Positions 8,393-16,436 of a DNA stretch of 64,000 nt are shown piece by piece. The notes under the pieces are model-generated. The model was given only the letters and a program-made list of their open reading frames with translations, did not search any database and was not told the origin of the DNA. The DNA lies in IMG/VR virus record IMGVR_UViG_3300025111_000052, positions 62,001-126,000 of that record; one strand, written 5' to 3'. How positions within the stretch are numbered: the first letter of the stretch is position 1; the number at the start of each line of letters is the position of its first letter. Origin of the DNA: a virus. Both the position numbers and the translations under genes were made by a program.

Positions 8393-8622
8393 ATAAAACA
8401 GTCGTTGCATATTTTGTTAATCTCTGTCGGTTAATTCCTCGTATTAGCTATGTAAATTTTAGGAAAACCTATCCGGCCGCCAGTGAGGGCTGTTGGAATC
8501 AATGGATAAATGTGCAAAGATTTTGGAGTGGCCGGATAATACATTTTAAGATAAGACACCACGCACTGATTTTTGATTTTCGTAGCAATTTTATATTAGA
8601 CATGATGTCTTTTGGAGGATAA
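8389..8622 (+). CDS. hypothetical basic protein, 77 aa
   Basis: Unrecognised, rich in aromatic and basic residues. Start overlaps the previous stop (ATGA), indicating coupled translation. No domain recognised. Confidence 0.55.
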   Translation: MNKTVVAYFVNLCRLIPRISYVNFRKTYPAASEGCWNQWINVQRFWSGRIIHFKIRHHALIFDFRSNFILDMMSFGG

Positions 8623-8626
8623 CAAT

Positions 8627-9019
8627 ATGATAAGTGCTGCAGAAGCTAAAAAAATTGCTGAGAACAAGCTTAAATTAGACACACGTAATCGCCGTATCAA
8701 AGCAGAAAAAGAACAAAAAGAAATAGACAGGAGACGTGCTTCTGTTATAGCGGAAGCACTTAAAATATTAAATGCAACCACCGACTCCATTATAGCCAAG
8801 GCAGCAAATGCGGGTGAAAACGTTGTAAAAATACAGCCTATGGAAGATTACAAAATATCTGGTTGTCTAAATGACAAAGCTTTTATCCCATTTATTAATA
8901 GATTGAAGGCTGCTGGGTACAAGGTAAAAATAGTAGATACAAAGGATGTTTGTAGATCAGGATCTGATTGTTTTGACGGCATGGAACTTTATTATACTTA
9001 TTTTGAAGTGAGTTGGTGA
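8627..9019 (+). CDS. hypothetical protein with N-terminal helix, 130 aa
   Basis: The first 60 residues are a long charged helix (AEAKKIAENK...), the rest is globular. Function unknown. The ATG at 8627 is chosen because TTGGAGG ends 8 bases before it; a TTG inside that ribosome site is in frame but cannot be the start. Confidence 0.7.
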   Translation: MISAAEAKKIAENKLKLDTRNRRIKAEKEQKEIDRRRASVIAEALKILNATTDSIIAKAANAGENVVKIQPMEDYKISGCLNDKAFIPFINRLKAAGYKVKIVDTKDVCRSGSDCFDGMELYYTYFEVSW

Positions 9020-9070
9020 ATAAAATAAATACTTAAAATAAGAGTAACAGAAATAAAAATTAGTTTTACT

Positions 9071-9098
9071 ATTAGATAGATAGATAGATAGATAGATA
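9071..9098 (+). repeat. TAGA tetranucleotide microsatellite, left arm
   Basis: About six tandem TAGA/GATA units precede the gene at 9124. The first 13 bases (ATTAGATAGATAG, 9071-9083) are the exact reverse complement of 9562-9574, just after the same gene, so the gene is bracketed by inverted copies of a slippage-prone repeat. Confidence 0.8.
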
Positions 9099-9123
9099 AA
9101 CAGATAGAAAGGAGATTAAAGAT

Positions 9124-9540
9124 ATGATACTAAAAGTAGCCGATTATTCACGTGTTACAACTGCTAATGGCGCACCATTACGTGCCTACACAGCAACAAT
9201 AAACACTAACTTACCCTTAGTAGACGATGTAGCTTGGTGGTTGTATGACAACATAGCCAGAGTAAAAATAATGTATTATGCAAATAACGCCGCCGCATAT
9301 TTAAATTATCCAGCCCCTGACGCAGTATTTACAAGTGTACATGCAGGTACTAAATGCAATTGTCCAGGAGAAACAATTAATGGTATGTCTGTGGGTTGTA
9401 CGGAATGTACTGTAACGGCAGTAATTAGTTGTTGGCGTAACAATGATTCTGAATTTATAGTTATGCTGGATTCAAGGGCATATTTATTAAATGATAATGG
9501 AAAAACAATAGAGAATATAGTTTGTAATTATATAAAATAA
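9124..9540 (+). CDS. hypothetical protein with Cys cluster, 138 aa
   Basis: Unrecognised. The middle holds CNCPGE and GCTECTV (four Cys in about 17 residues), a likely metal site. Strong AAAGGAGA upstream. The gene is flanked by inverted TAGA-type repeats. Confidence 0.7.
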   Translation: MILKVADYSRVTTANGAPLRAYTATINTNLPLVDDVAWWLYDNIARVKIMYYANNAAAYLNYPAPDAVFTSVHAGTKCNCPGETINGMSVGCTECTVTAVISCWRNNDSEFIVMLDSRAYLLNDNGKTIENIVCNYIK

Positions 9541-9561
9541 ACATTAATTAGTAACGTCCCT

Positions 9562-9574
9562 CTATCTATCTAAT
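9562..9574 (+). repeat. TCTA repeat, right arm of inverted pair
   Basis: CTATCTATCTAAT is the exact reverse complement of 9071-9083. It lies between the stop of the Cys-cluster gene and the ribosome site of the nucleotidyltransferase. Confidence 0.8.
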
Positions 9575-9592
9575 AATAAGGATCGTAAAGAA

Positions 9593-10357
9593 ATGTTAAC
9601 ACCAGAATTAAGTAAAGAATTATTCCCAGATAACACCATCATAGAAGCATATCGTGGAAGTATCGCCCACGGAATGTATATACCCAACACAGATCCAAAC
9701 TCCATTGACGATATAGATCTTATGGGTGTATACATGGCACCTAAGGAATACTACATAGGTTTAGGGTTAGAAAGAAAACATGAAAGGGCAATAGAATGTT
9801 TTAAAGATAAATATGATGTTGTATCTTATGAATTTAGAAAATTTGTAAATTTGCTATTAAAGTCTAATCCTAATGTATTAGGCATGCTATGGTTGAAATC
9901 TGAGCACTACTTAAATAAAGCACCTGCTGGACAACTATTAATAGATAATAAAAAACTATTTATATCAAAAGAGGCCTACAACTCTTTTGTTGGCTATGCT
10001 TATGGTCAACTTAAACATATGGAAAGTAATATTAAATTGGGTTATATGGGTAGCAAAAGAAAAGAGTTAGTTAATAAGTATGGATTTGACCCAAAAAATG
10101 CCAGCCACTGTATAAGATTACTTAGGATGGGTGATGAATACCTTAATTCTGGTGAATTAAATATACATAGAGAAGATTTTGAAGAACTTCTTGAAATAAA
10201 AACAGGTAAATGGTCTTTAATACAAGTAAAAGCTGAGGCTGAAAGGTTATTTAAAAAGATAGAATGTAGTTTTAAGCATAGTAAACTACCAGTAAAACCC
10301 GATTATATTAAAGTGGAAAAGCTGGTTATGTCTGTGCTACAAGCGCATTTAAACTAA
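9593..10357 (+). CDS. predicted nucleotidyltransferase (YcgL-like), 254 aa
   Basis: Pol-beta-fold nucleotidyltransferase. The signature is GSIAHGM (residues 22-28) followed by DDIDLMGV (two catalytic Asp), matching the predicted nucleotidyltransferase family that includes Bacillus YcgL. The C-terminal 150 residues are helical. Members transfer a nucleotide to protein, RNA or small molecules; some are toxin-like (MNT). No partner antitoxin with HEPN motif is obvious next door. AAGGA upstream. Confidence 0.8.
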   Translation: MLTPELSKELFPDNTIIEAYRGSIAHGMYIPNTDPNSIDDIDLMGVYMAPKEYYIGLGLERKHERAIECFKDKYDVVSYEFRKFVNLLLKSNPNVLGMLWLKSEHYLNKAPAGQLLIDNKKLFISKEAYNSFVGYAYGQLKHMESNIKLGYMGSKRKELVNKYGFDPKNASHCIRLLRMGDEYLNSGELNIHREDFEELLEIKTGKWSLIQVKAEAERLFKKIECSFKHSKLPVKPDYIKVEKLVMSVLQAHLN

Positions 10358-10367
10358 GGGGTATATA

Positions 10368-10625
10368 ATGAATAGACTGTATTCTGAAAAAGAGATGCTT
10401 TCTGAGATAATAGACTTTATTGAAAGCCTCGGCGGCAAAGTATATGAAGTAGACATGAATAGGCATATAATAGATATGGAAATAAATCCAGATTTAGAGG
10501 AAACTGTTTTATTATATTTAGAAGATATCTTGTCTCTTTACACATATAAAAGAGAAGAGTTAAAGAAAAATAACCCGTTTTTTGGTGTAGAGGATATGCT
10601 AGAAAATTTAAAAGAGGATGAATAA
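10368..10625 (+). CDS. hypothetical acidic protein, 85 aa
   Basis: Unrecognised, strongly acidic and mostly helical. GGGGT precedes the ATG. Its end contains the ribosome site (AGAGGATG) of the dCMP deaminase gene. Confidence 0.65.
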   Translation: MNRLYSEKEMLSEIIDFIESLGGKVYEVDMNRHIIDMEINPDLEETVLLYLEDILSLYTYKREELKKNNPFFGVEDMLENLKEDE

Positions 10626-10626
10626 T

Positions 10627-11484
10627 ATGTCAAATATAAATGATGCTGATTTTAGAGCAGCCATTAAAGCTAATTTTGGTAATGACAATAAAAAAATAGA
10701 AGAAGCTTACGACAATATAGAATTATACGTAAATTCTGATAGTACTGTTGCAGCAGAGGTATTACAAATATACAATGCTATAAGCACAGCATACACCTTG
10801 GGTTATTCTTACGCAGCTTTTTTAGACATGTTAGACTCTGTTGTTGCTCGTAAATGTATTGATGACGCAGGGGTAGCCGCTTTGGTTAGTAAGTGGTTAA
10901 CCCATTGTGGTGAATTAAATAATAACACCCCAGTTGTTTCCCATGATTATGTATCTTCATATGAGACACCAGTTAAAAGTTGGGATGAATACTTTTATGG
11001 TATAGCCGCACAAGCAGCTAGAAATTCCAAATGTTTTTCTAGACGCATTGGTGCAGTGTTAGTTAGAGATAATAGTATTTTAGGCACGGGATATAATAGT
11101 CCTCCAAGAGGGGTACCTCCTTGTGATACTAGATGGGTACTAGATAAATCATTTAATAGACCGGAACGTAATTCTAAATACTTGTTAGGTAAATGTCCCA
11201 GAAAGGTGCTTGGTTACAAATCAGGAGAAGGCATGGATCTCTGTGTGGCCAGTCATGCTGAGGAATCAGCAATAGTTAATTGTGCTCGTATGGGCATAGC
11301 TACAAAAGATGCTTCTCTTTACTTAACATGCGGACAGCCGTGTGGTAAATGTGCGGTTAAAATAATAAACGCTGGAATTAAAGAAGTGGTTGTTTCAAGT
11401 TTGGCGTATTACGATAATACAGCACAATATTTATTTGATCATAGTACTATTTCAATCCGCCTTTATGATTTTATGGAAAAATAA
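10627..11484 (+). CDS. dCMP deaminase with N-terminal extension
   Basis: Zinc-dependent deoxycytidylate deaminase converting dCMP to dUMP for dTMP synthesis. The C-terminal 170 residues hold the SHAEE motif (zinc His and catalytic Glu) and PCGKC (zinc Cys pair), with the Cys/His insertion typical of ComEB/T4 Cd enzymes. The first about 100 residues are an unrecognised extension. ATG 10627 is preferred over ATG 10618 because GAGG at 10614-10617 is correctly spaced for the former. Confidence 0.9.
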   Translation: MSNINDADFRAAIKANFGNDNKKIEEAYDNIELYVNSDSTVAAEVLQIYNAISTAYTLGYSYAAFLDMLDSVVARKCIDDAGVAALVSKWLTHCGELNNNTPVVSHDYVSSYETPVKSWDEYFYGIAAQAARNSKCFSRRIGAVLVRDNSILGTGYNSPPRGVPPCDTRWVLDKSFNRPERNSKYLLGKCPRKVLGYKSGEGMDLCVASHAEESAIVNCARMGIATKDASLYLTCGQPCGKCAVKIINAGIKEVVVSSLAYYDNTAQYLFDHSTISIRLYDFMEK

Positions 11485-11547
11485 AAGTAATTCAAAAGTA
11501 TATAATTGATTTCTTGTACTATATAATAAGTAAGAATTAAATAATCT

Positions 11548-11571
11548 AACCTTTCTTTATATATAGAAGGG
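11548..11571 (+). promoter_or_regulatory. possible late-type promoter motif
   Basis: TAACCTTTCTTT followed by ATATATAGA lies about 30 bases upstream of the abundant-type gene at 11602. Nearly the same string (TAACCTATCTATATATAGA) is found at 44989-45007 upstream of the first tail-region gene. A TATAAT also lies at 11522-11527 without a good -35. Role as a phage-specific promoter or processing site is inferred. Confidence 0.4.
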
Positions 11572-11601
11572 AAACTAACAATACTTTTGGAGGATATTAC
11601 C

Positions 11602-12096
11602 ATGGCAGACACATTTAATTTTGATTTTTTTCAAGTAGCAGCTACAGGCCCCACAGAAACTGATGTTGTAACACCGGGCGGTGTAGGTGCTCAGATGTAC
11701 CGACAGTTTGGTGTCAAAATGTCTAATTTCGGTGCTTTAAACTATGGCTTAAGAAATTCAGATGACTATACTAAGACCGTACTTTCATACCAAGCCAAAG
11801 ATGAGCTCATGAACCCTGTTGTTCCTTCTTTTGCTCAGGATGGTGAGTACAACATGAATCCTTTTGTTTGGGGCTCTACTGTAAAGCGTGTACGTAATGA
11901 TGAGTTTACTATAATGGGTCTTGGTAGTAGACGTCCCATGGGTGCTAATGCCCCTTCAATGGACGTTATGGATACCAGGGAGGCTGATGCCTCTGGGTTT
12001 GCTGCGCCACGTATTTATCCGTCAGAAGGTTGGCATTATTTTGGTGCACGTAACGCTGGCCCTGCTGGCTATGTGGCTCCTGGCACACGTGTATAA
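11602..12096 (+). CDS. probable virion or abundant protein, 164 aa
   Basis: Not matched to a known family. It is Gly/Ala/Asn-rich, near neutral, without Lys-rich tracts, unlike the early proteins around it. It stands alone between a distinctive upstream motif and a strong terminator, which suggests heavily expressed single-gene transcription such as for a decoration or capsid-associated protein. ATG 11602 is chosen over an in-frame TTG at 11587 because GGAGGA lies 7 bases before it. Confidence 0.7.
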   Translation: MADTFNFDFFQVAATGPTETDVVTPGGVGAQMYRQFGVKMSNFGALNYGLRNSDDYTKTVLSYQAKDELMNPVVPSFAQDGEYNMNPFVWGSTVKRVRNDEFTIMGLGSRRPMGANAPSMDVMDTREADASGFAAPRIYPSEGWHYFGARNAGPAGYVAPGTRV

Positions 12097-12110
12097 TAAT
12101 TAGTAATTAT

Positions 12111-12140
12111 CTATGGGGCCATTAAGGCCCCACAGTATTT
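12111..12140 (+). terminator. intrinsic terminator
   Basis: GGGGCC-ATTAA-GGCCCC hairpin (core 12114-12132, outer pairs extending it) followed by TATTTTT. It ends the transcript of the 164-aa protein. Confidence 0.85.
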
Positions 12141-12168
12141 TTCAAAGTAAACACATTTAAGGTGCTTA

Positions 12169-12369
12169 ATGACTTTTTGTAGCTGCGAGGACGGCAGAAG
12201 CATTGCTGAAAAAAATCCCTTAGTTTTTCAATGGGTAGAACCATATGGTTGGGTTCTTTCCTGGAAAGAGCTAGTTAATGAGATTAGTCATACACGTGTC
12301 TATACCTATGGCATAAATATAAATTATTGCCCAATCTGTGGTAAAAAATTAGAAGCCAAAATAAATTAA
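12169..12369 (+). CDS. zinc-ribbon-like small protein, 66 aa
   Basis: Cys pairs at both ends (CSCED near the N-terminus and CPICGKKL near the C-terminus) suggest a two-knuckle zinc site. Function unknown; AAGGTG upstream. Confidence 0.65.
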   Translation: MTFCSCEDGRSIAEKNPLVFQWVEPYGWVLSWKELVNEISHTRVYTYGININYCPICGKKLEAKIN

Positions 12370-12372
12370 TTG

Positions 12373-12401
12373 TTGATTAATAAACCATTATGGTTTATAC
12401 T
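12373..12401 (+). promoter_or_regulatory. sigma70-type promoter with palindromic spacer
   Basis: TTGATT (12373-12378) and TATACT (12396-12401) with a 17-bp spacer. The spacer holds a 7-bp palindrome (TAAACCA-TTA-TGGTTTA, 12381-12397), a possible operator. It would drive the 38-codon gene and the metallopeptidase operon. Confidence 0.65.
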
Positions 12402-12448
12402 GATTAGAAATTATATATGAGTAAATCATCTATAAGGAGAAAAAGTAA

Positions 12449-12565
12449 ATGCAAGAAGTTAGTACAGCAAAAGAACAAAGTGTGGTAAGTGGTAACAATA
12501 AACCAACTAGCAAGGATATAGCAGCCTTAAAAGAGCACTACGATAAAAAATATGGCAGGAAATAA
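12449..12565 (+). CDS. small hydrophilic protein, 38 aa
   Basis: ATG follows AAGGAGA by 9 bases and a promoter by about 50. The peptide (MQEVSTAKEQ...) is polar with a basic helical tail. No function known. Confidence 0.55.
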   Translation: MQEVSTAKEQSVVSGNNKPTSKDIAALKEHYDKKYGRK

Positions 12566-12625
12566 CTTATTTTATAGTATTAAAGGCTAAACTTGTTTTA
12601 AATTTTAAAAGGATTAAAGGAAAAT

Positions 12626-13108
12626 ATGAGCAGATATATTGAATGTGATGAAAATTTAGTTGAGGTTTTTCTTAATGTTGTTGAAGAGCGTTTTCCAAAT
12701 TTGGCTAATTTAAATTTTAGGTTGATATATGACACAAAGAAACGTGTAAGCAGAGGTAAAATTTGTTTGGCCAGCATCGAGCTTGCTTCCCCTAAAATCA
12801 GGTTTTTTACACAAGATGATAAAGCATTGGAAGGTTATGATTACATTATAATTGTTGACCACAAAGCGTGGGGGTTAGCGTCAGAAGCAGACAAAAAACG
12901 TCTTATTTCACATGAAATGCGTCATGTATTCATCGATGAAAAAGGCACACCTAAAATAGTGGATCATGAAATAAGCGACTTTTACATCGAACTCGAATTA
13001 AATGCGGATGATCCTGAATGGGGACGTAATCTGACAGCCTTAGTAAGTCTTGTTTATGATCAAGATAAAGATGCCGCAAAAGATAAGAAACAATTGGTGG
13101 AGAACTAA
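12626..13108 (+). CDS. putative phage metallopeptidase (HExxH), 160 aa
   Basis: Zincin-type protein: SHEMRHVFIDE supplies the HExxH zinc motif, with a further acidic stretch (DHEISDFYIE) downstream that could give the third ligand. Matches the pattern of the putative phage metallopeptidase family often found near DNA-metabolism genes. Substrate unknown. AAAGGAAAA precedes the ATG. Confidence 0.8.
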   Translation: MSRYIECDENLVEVFLNVVEERFPNLANLNFRLIYDTKKRVSRGKICLASIELASPKIRFFTQDDKALEGYDYIIIVDHKAWGLASEADKKRLISHEMRHVFIDEKGTPKIVDHEISDFYIELELNADDPEWGRNLTALVSLVYDQDKDAAKDKKQLVEN

Positions 13109-13112
13109 CTAT

Positions 13113-13370
13113 ATGGAAACTACTAATGATCTGTTGGATAAAGAAGTAACAACTGGTTGGTCTGATTATGTCAGATCTGAAATAGCAGCATTATTGGATA
13201 TTTATCTACCTGTGGCCAAGAATGGCAACGTTGGTATACGTTATAAAAAACCTGTTATAGCAACAGATGAAAGTGGCATTCCGGTAGCCTTTGATAATAC
13301 AAAAGCGGAAGCGGTAAGTATAAATTTGGTGTTCGAGTTTGATAGAGTCCTTGATATACCCAAAGAATAA
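13113..13370 (+). CDS. hypothetical protein, 85 aa
   Basis: Unrecognised. ATG 13113 is chosen because GGTGGAG lies about 13 bases upstream and longer in-frame starts lie inside the metallopeptidase gene. Probably in one operon with it. Confidence 0.65.
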   Translation: METTNDLLDKEVTTGWSDYVRSEIAALLDIYLPVAKNGNVGIRYKKPVIATDESGIPVAFDNTKAEAVSINLVFEFDRVLDIPKE

Positions 13371-13432
13371 TTATGTATTAATAGGCTAAAACATGTTTTT
13401 GTACTACAACCGTATACATGGGAGTTGCCAAA

Positions 13433-14059
13433 ATGGATGGACTACTTTATTTCAGAGATGGCGAACTTGTGGCGGCACATAATACTGCCAGAGTTTACAG
13501 TATGAATAATGAGCTATACTTAGAGCTTGGTGATGGCCATACTCTTTGGGCATTAGAAAGTGAAGTTAATGATTACATAGAGCAATTATGGAGCTTTCCA
13601 AAAGGAAATTGTTTGGAAATCGGTCTAGGTCTTGGTATAGCCTCCAGATGTATTTTAACCAAACCCGAAGTTATATCTTTAACTACTATTGAAAAGAATG
13701 CAGACGTCATAAATGTACAAAGAAAAATACAGTGTTTGTTAGATGACGGTTCCAGAGATAATAAGTGGCTTCGTTATGATGAAAGTAAGCATAGAATATT
13801 AAACAGCGATGGGCTTACTTATATGTACCAAACAAGCAGGAAGTACGATTTTATATTCATTGACTTTTATTCACATATAGATGAAGAAACTCTGCCCGCC
13901 ATAGAAGATATGGTGCTGGCAGCTAAAAGAGTTTTAGCCAAAGACGGCACAATTTTGTGCTGGTTTGATAAATATACCCCAATAGAATACGCAAATAGAT
14001 TTTTTGCTTTATTCAATGAGTATATACAAAATGATAAACTAGTTTGTTTATCTAGATAA
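13433..14059 (+). CDS. class I SAM methyltransferase, spermidine-synthase-like
   Basis: Rossmann-fold methyltransferase or aminopropyltransferase of about 208 aa. Motif I is CLEIGLGLGIASR; an acidic residue follows (TIEKNADV), and FIFIDFYSH resembles motif IV. The fold is closest to spermidine synthase-type proteins but the N-terminal beta domain is reduced. Substrate unknown. ATG 13433 is preferred because GGGAG at 13420-13424 is well spaced; ATG 13418 would add five residues. Confidence 0.75.
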   Translation: MDGLLYFRDGELVAAHNTARVYSMNNELYLELGDGHTLWALESEVNDYIEQLWSFPKGNCLEIGLGLGIASRCILTKPEVISLTTIEKNADVINVQRKIQCLLDDGSRDNKWLRYDESKHRILNSDGLTYMYQTSRKYDFIFIDFYSHIDEETLPAIEDMVLAAKRVLAKDGTILCWFDKYTPIEYANRFFALFNEYIQNDKLVCLSR

Positions 14060-14070
14060 GGAGAACTATT

Positions 14071-15545
14071 ATGAGTGAATTTTTAGATGCATTAGATCAA
14101 CTATTAAAAAGAGCACGGACTGCCCTTGGTAAAGAAGACGCCGCTAAATTAACTACCAAGGAAAGAAAAAAGTTAAAGAAATCAACCTTTTGCGGTCCTG
14201 GAAAAAGTTTTCCAGTTAATGATTGTGCCCATTTTTCTTATTAAGGTATGGTGGGCACGTTAATAAACCTGGCTCATATCAGGGAACCCCTACCAATTAA
14301 GTTGAGGGCAATCCTGAGGGAAGTCGTAATTGACCCCGCAGAGACTGAGACGAAAGTCGAGATACACAACGAGTGTATAATACGCCGGGAAGTTTGAGGA
14401 TTGTATGAACAAAGAATGTCCAATATGTAAAAATTACTTTATAAGTAAACGTAAACAAACTACTTGTAGTAAAAACTGCGCCTCCCAATGGCGAAGTATT
14501 ACTATGAAGGGTTTAAAACATAAGTCTTTTAATAAAGAAGAAATTATATGCCCCATTTGTAGTAATTTATTTACCCCAAAACGTAGAGAGATACGAACAT
14601 GCTCCACGGAATGCGGGCATAGACTACAAGGACGCCAAATTTCTAGTACAAGTAATTATAAATATAACGTAAATATACCTATACATACTTGTGCTCAGTG
14701 TGGTAAAGACTTTAGACTTGATTCTATAAGTACAGCATTACGTGAAGGGCGGGGGCAGTTTTGTTCTAAACTCTGCCACAACAAAAGTATGCTAAAAGAA
14801 AAGACACTGTTTACTTGTAAAGGTTGTGGAATTATTTTTGCTAGGGGGCCTTCAAGAGCTAAACGAGATCCTAATTACTACTGCTCAAAAAGATGTTACC
14901 TGCGGTACGGGGTTAGGGGCTCATACAAAATAAAAGATATGGTACTGTGGCTTAAAGATATAGGAATTAGTATAGAACTGGAAAAAACTTTTGATTGGCT
15001 AAGAAACCCAGAAACCAGACATAATCTATTTCTTGATATCTTTTTGCCCGACCACTCCATAGCATTAGAGTATGACGGAAAGCAGCATTTTTACCCATGT
15101 TTGGGTTATGATACTCAAAAAGATGTTGAGCGCCGACAGACACTTGACACTATAAAAAACAAATTATGTGCAAGTAATGGAGTAACTATGATAAGGTTTA
15201 GATATGACGAGAACCTAAGTCAAGAATATTTTTTAGATAAACTCAAACTTGTGGTATAGTCCGATCCTTCCAGTAATGGGAGTAAACAGTCTGTATACCG
15301 CAGCATTAAGATTATTAAACAGAAGCAAATTTTCTGATAGCACAAAGAAGAATATTCATGCGTGTATAACCAGAAGAGGTAAAACAATGGGATGCATTAA
15401 GAAAGAAAAATCAGATATTGGCTTGACTGAAGCGGAAATAAATGATATAATCAGTTTAGAGATTTTTAATGAGACACGGGCTTTGGTAGAACAGTCCATT
15501 AAAACCCCTGGGTTGGAATTAGTACTCGCTAAGAAATGTGTTTAA
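14071..15545 (+). CDS. conserved phage protein split by a group I intron (exons 14071-14232 and 15294-15545)
   Basis: Two exons give a 137-residue protein when the intron 14233-15293 is removed. Exon 1 ends ...FPVNDCAH and exon 2 begins YTAALRLLNR; the joined segment gives a continuous reading frame and a sensible helical module (FPVNDCAHYTAALRLLNR) with a downstream ACITRRGKTMGC. Without splicing, exon 1 reads into a stop 4 codons later. A similar GPGK-FPV-DCAH segment is known from small phage proteins of unknown role. AAGGAG lies upstream of the ATG. Confidence 0.85.
14233..15293 (+). mobile_element. group I intron
   Basis: P1 pairs exon bases 14224-14231 (TGTGCCCA) with 14252-14259 and places the last exon base T14232 opposite G14251, the required U-G pair at the 5' splice site. 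Conserved core elements follow: P/Q-like region near 14301-14320, R element AGAGACTGAGACG (14340-14352), S element GGTATAGTCC (15253-15262), P7 pairing GACU (14343-14346) with AGUC (15258-15261), a P9 hairpin (15267-15282), and a terminal G at 15293. It carries a homing endonuclease ORF in a peripheral loop. Confidence 0.85.
14405..15259 (+). CDS. intron-encoded homing endonuclease, zinc fingers plus Vsr/EDxHD-like domain
   Basis: 284-residue protein that would spread the intron. The N-terminal 185 residues hold four Cys-pair modules (CPICKNYF...CSKNC, CPICSNLF...CSTEC, CAQCGKDF...CSKLC, CKGCGIIF...CSKRC), typical DNA-reading zinc knuckles. The C-terminal domain has LDIFLPDHSIALEYDGKQH, the PD-(D/E)XK-related Vsr/EDxHD catalytic pattern. 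GAGG precedes the ATG. The stop codon lies inside the intron S element, as is usual for phage intron ORFs. Confidence 0.88.
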   Translation: MNKECPICKNYFISKRKQTTCSKNCASQWRSITMKGLKHKSFNKEEIICPICSNLFTPKRREIRTCSTECGHRLQGRQISSTSNYKYNVNIPIHTCAQCGKDFRLDSISTALREGRGQFCSKLCHNKSMLKEKTLFTCKGCGIIFARGPSRAKRDPNYYCSKRCYLRYGVRGSYKIKDMVLWLKDIGISIELEKTFDWLRNPETRHNLFLDIFLPDHSIALEYDGKQHFYPCLGYDTQKDVERRQTLDTIKNKLCASNGVTMIRFRYDENLSQEYFLDKLKLVV

Positions 15546-15567
15546 CTAAAATTGAGGATTTAACTGA

Positions 15568-16140
15568 ATGGATTTAATCACCTTATATTATATGGCAGCA
15601 GAATGTACTGCTTGTTCACTACACGAAGGACGTCTGCTTCCCGTTTTTGATAAAGGGAATCCTACTGCTAAACTTCTTATATGTGGTATGGTGCCAGCAG
15701 ACGAAGAGAACAAAGTCGGTATACCTTTTGTTGGTAGAGCCGGTAAACTACTTGATGTAATTTTAGCTAGAACATCTTTAACTTATGAAGATGTATACAT
15801 CACTAATTTAGTTAAATGTTACTTAGCTGCTGGCCAACCGCTCCAAAAAGATTGGATAGACGCCTGTTTACCCTATATAATAACACAGGTAAATTTAATT
15901 AAACCAAAAGTAATATTATTGTTAGGTAAAGACGCTGCCGGAGCTATGTTAAATTTGGATGCGAAGCAAACACTAAGTGCAATGCAGGGACGCTTGTATG
16001 AATATGCTAAGGACATTTATGCTATACCTACATATCATCCGTCCTATCTGCTAAGGACAGGAGGGGAAAAAAGTCCTAAATTTAAGGATGTACTTAAACA
16101 TTTTGAGTATGCAAAAGAATTAATTTCTAAAACAACTTAG
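15568..16140 (+). CDS. uracil-DNA glycosylase, family 4
   Basis: Removes uracil from DNA. Family 4 signs: N-terminal Cys pair of the Fe-S cluster (CTACSLHEGR), the catalytic region (MVPADEENKVGIPFVGRAGK in place of the usual GExPGxxED..GxPFVGxAG), NLVKC, and the C-terminal TYHPSYLLR loop. Length 190 aa is normal. Together with dUTPase it suggests the phage excludes uracil from its DNA. The two remaining cluster Cys are in NLVKCY and DACLPY. Confidence 0.9.
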   Translation: MDLITLYYMAAECTACSLHEGRLLPVFDKGNPTAKLLICGMVPADEENKVGIPFVGRAGKLLDVILARTSLTYEDVYITNLVKCYLAAGQPLQKDWIDACLPYIITQVNLIKPKVILLLGKDAAGAMLNLDAKQTLSAMQGRLYEYAKDIYAIPTYHPSYLLRTGGEKSPKFKDVLKHFEYAKELISKTT

Positions 16141-16157
16141 TTGTATGAGGTGGGCAT

Positions 16158-16325
16158 ATGCTACTTGATTTACTTTGTATAGTTTTTGTATTATTTACTA
16201 TCTATATTGTTATAGGTGTGGGTTTTGGTTTAGCTACTACTTGGTTTGCTGGTGAACGTATTACTTTAAAAGAGCTGCTTAAATTTTCTTTCCTATGGAT
16301 AAAATTTTTTATTAGAAAAGGGTAA
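16158..16325 (+). CDS. small membrane protein, 55 aa
   Basis: ATG 16158 follows GAGGTGG. The peptide is hydrophobic from residue 2 to about 30 (one long or two short transmembrane segments) and ends in a basic amphipathic tail (LKFSFLWIKFFIRKG). Could be a holin-like or inner-membrane modulator; nothing decides this. Confidence 0.6.
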   Translation: MLLDLLCIVFVLFTIYIVIGVGFGLATTWFAGERITLKELLKFSFLWIKFFIRKG

Positions 16326-16361
16326 TAAAGAAATTAATAAAAAACCCTAAAATCAATTTAC

Positions 16362-16435
16362 GCTGTGTTAGTCAAGTGGTTTAAGACACCGACCTTTCTA
16401 GTCGGCATTCGCAGGTTCGACTCCTGTACACAGCG
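16362..16435 (+). tRNA. tRNA-Glu (TTC)
   Basis: Complete cloverleaf: acceptor GCTGTGT/ACACAGC (7 perfect pairs), D loop with GG, anticodon stem CCGAC/GTCGG with loop CTTTCTA (anticodon TTC), T arm GCAGG/CCTGT with loop TTCGACT, discriminator G. CCA is not encoded. Position 37 is U instead of a purine, which is unusual. Confidence 0.88.
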
Positions 16436-16436
16436 C

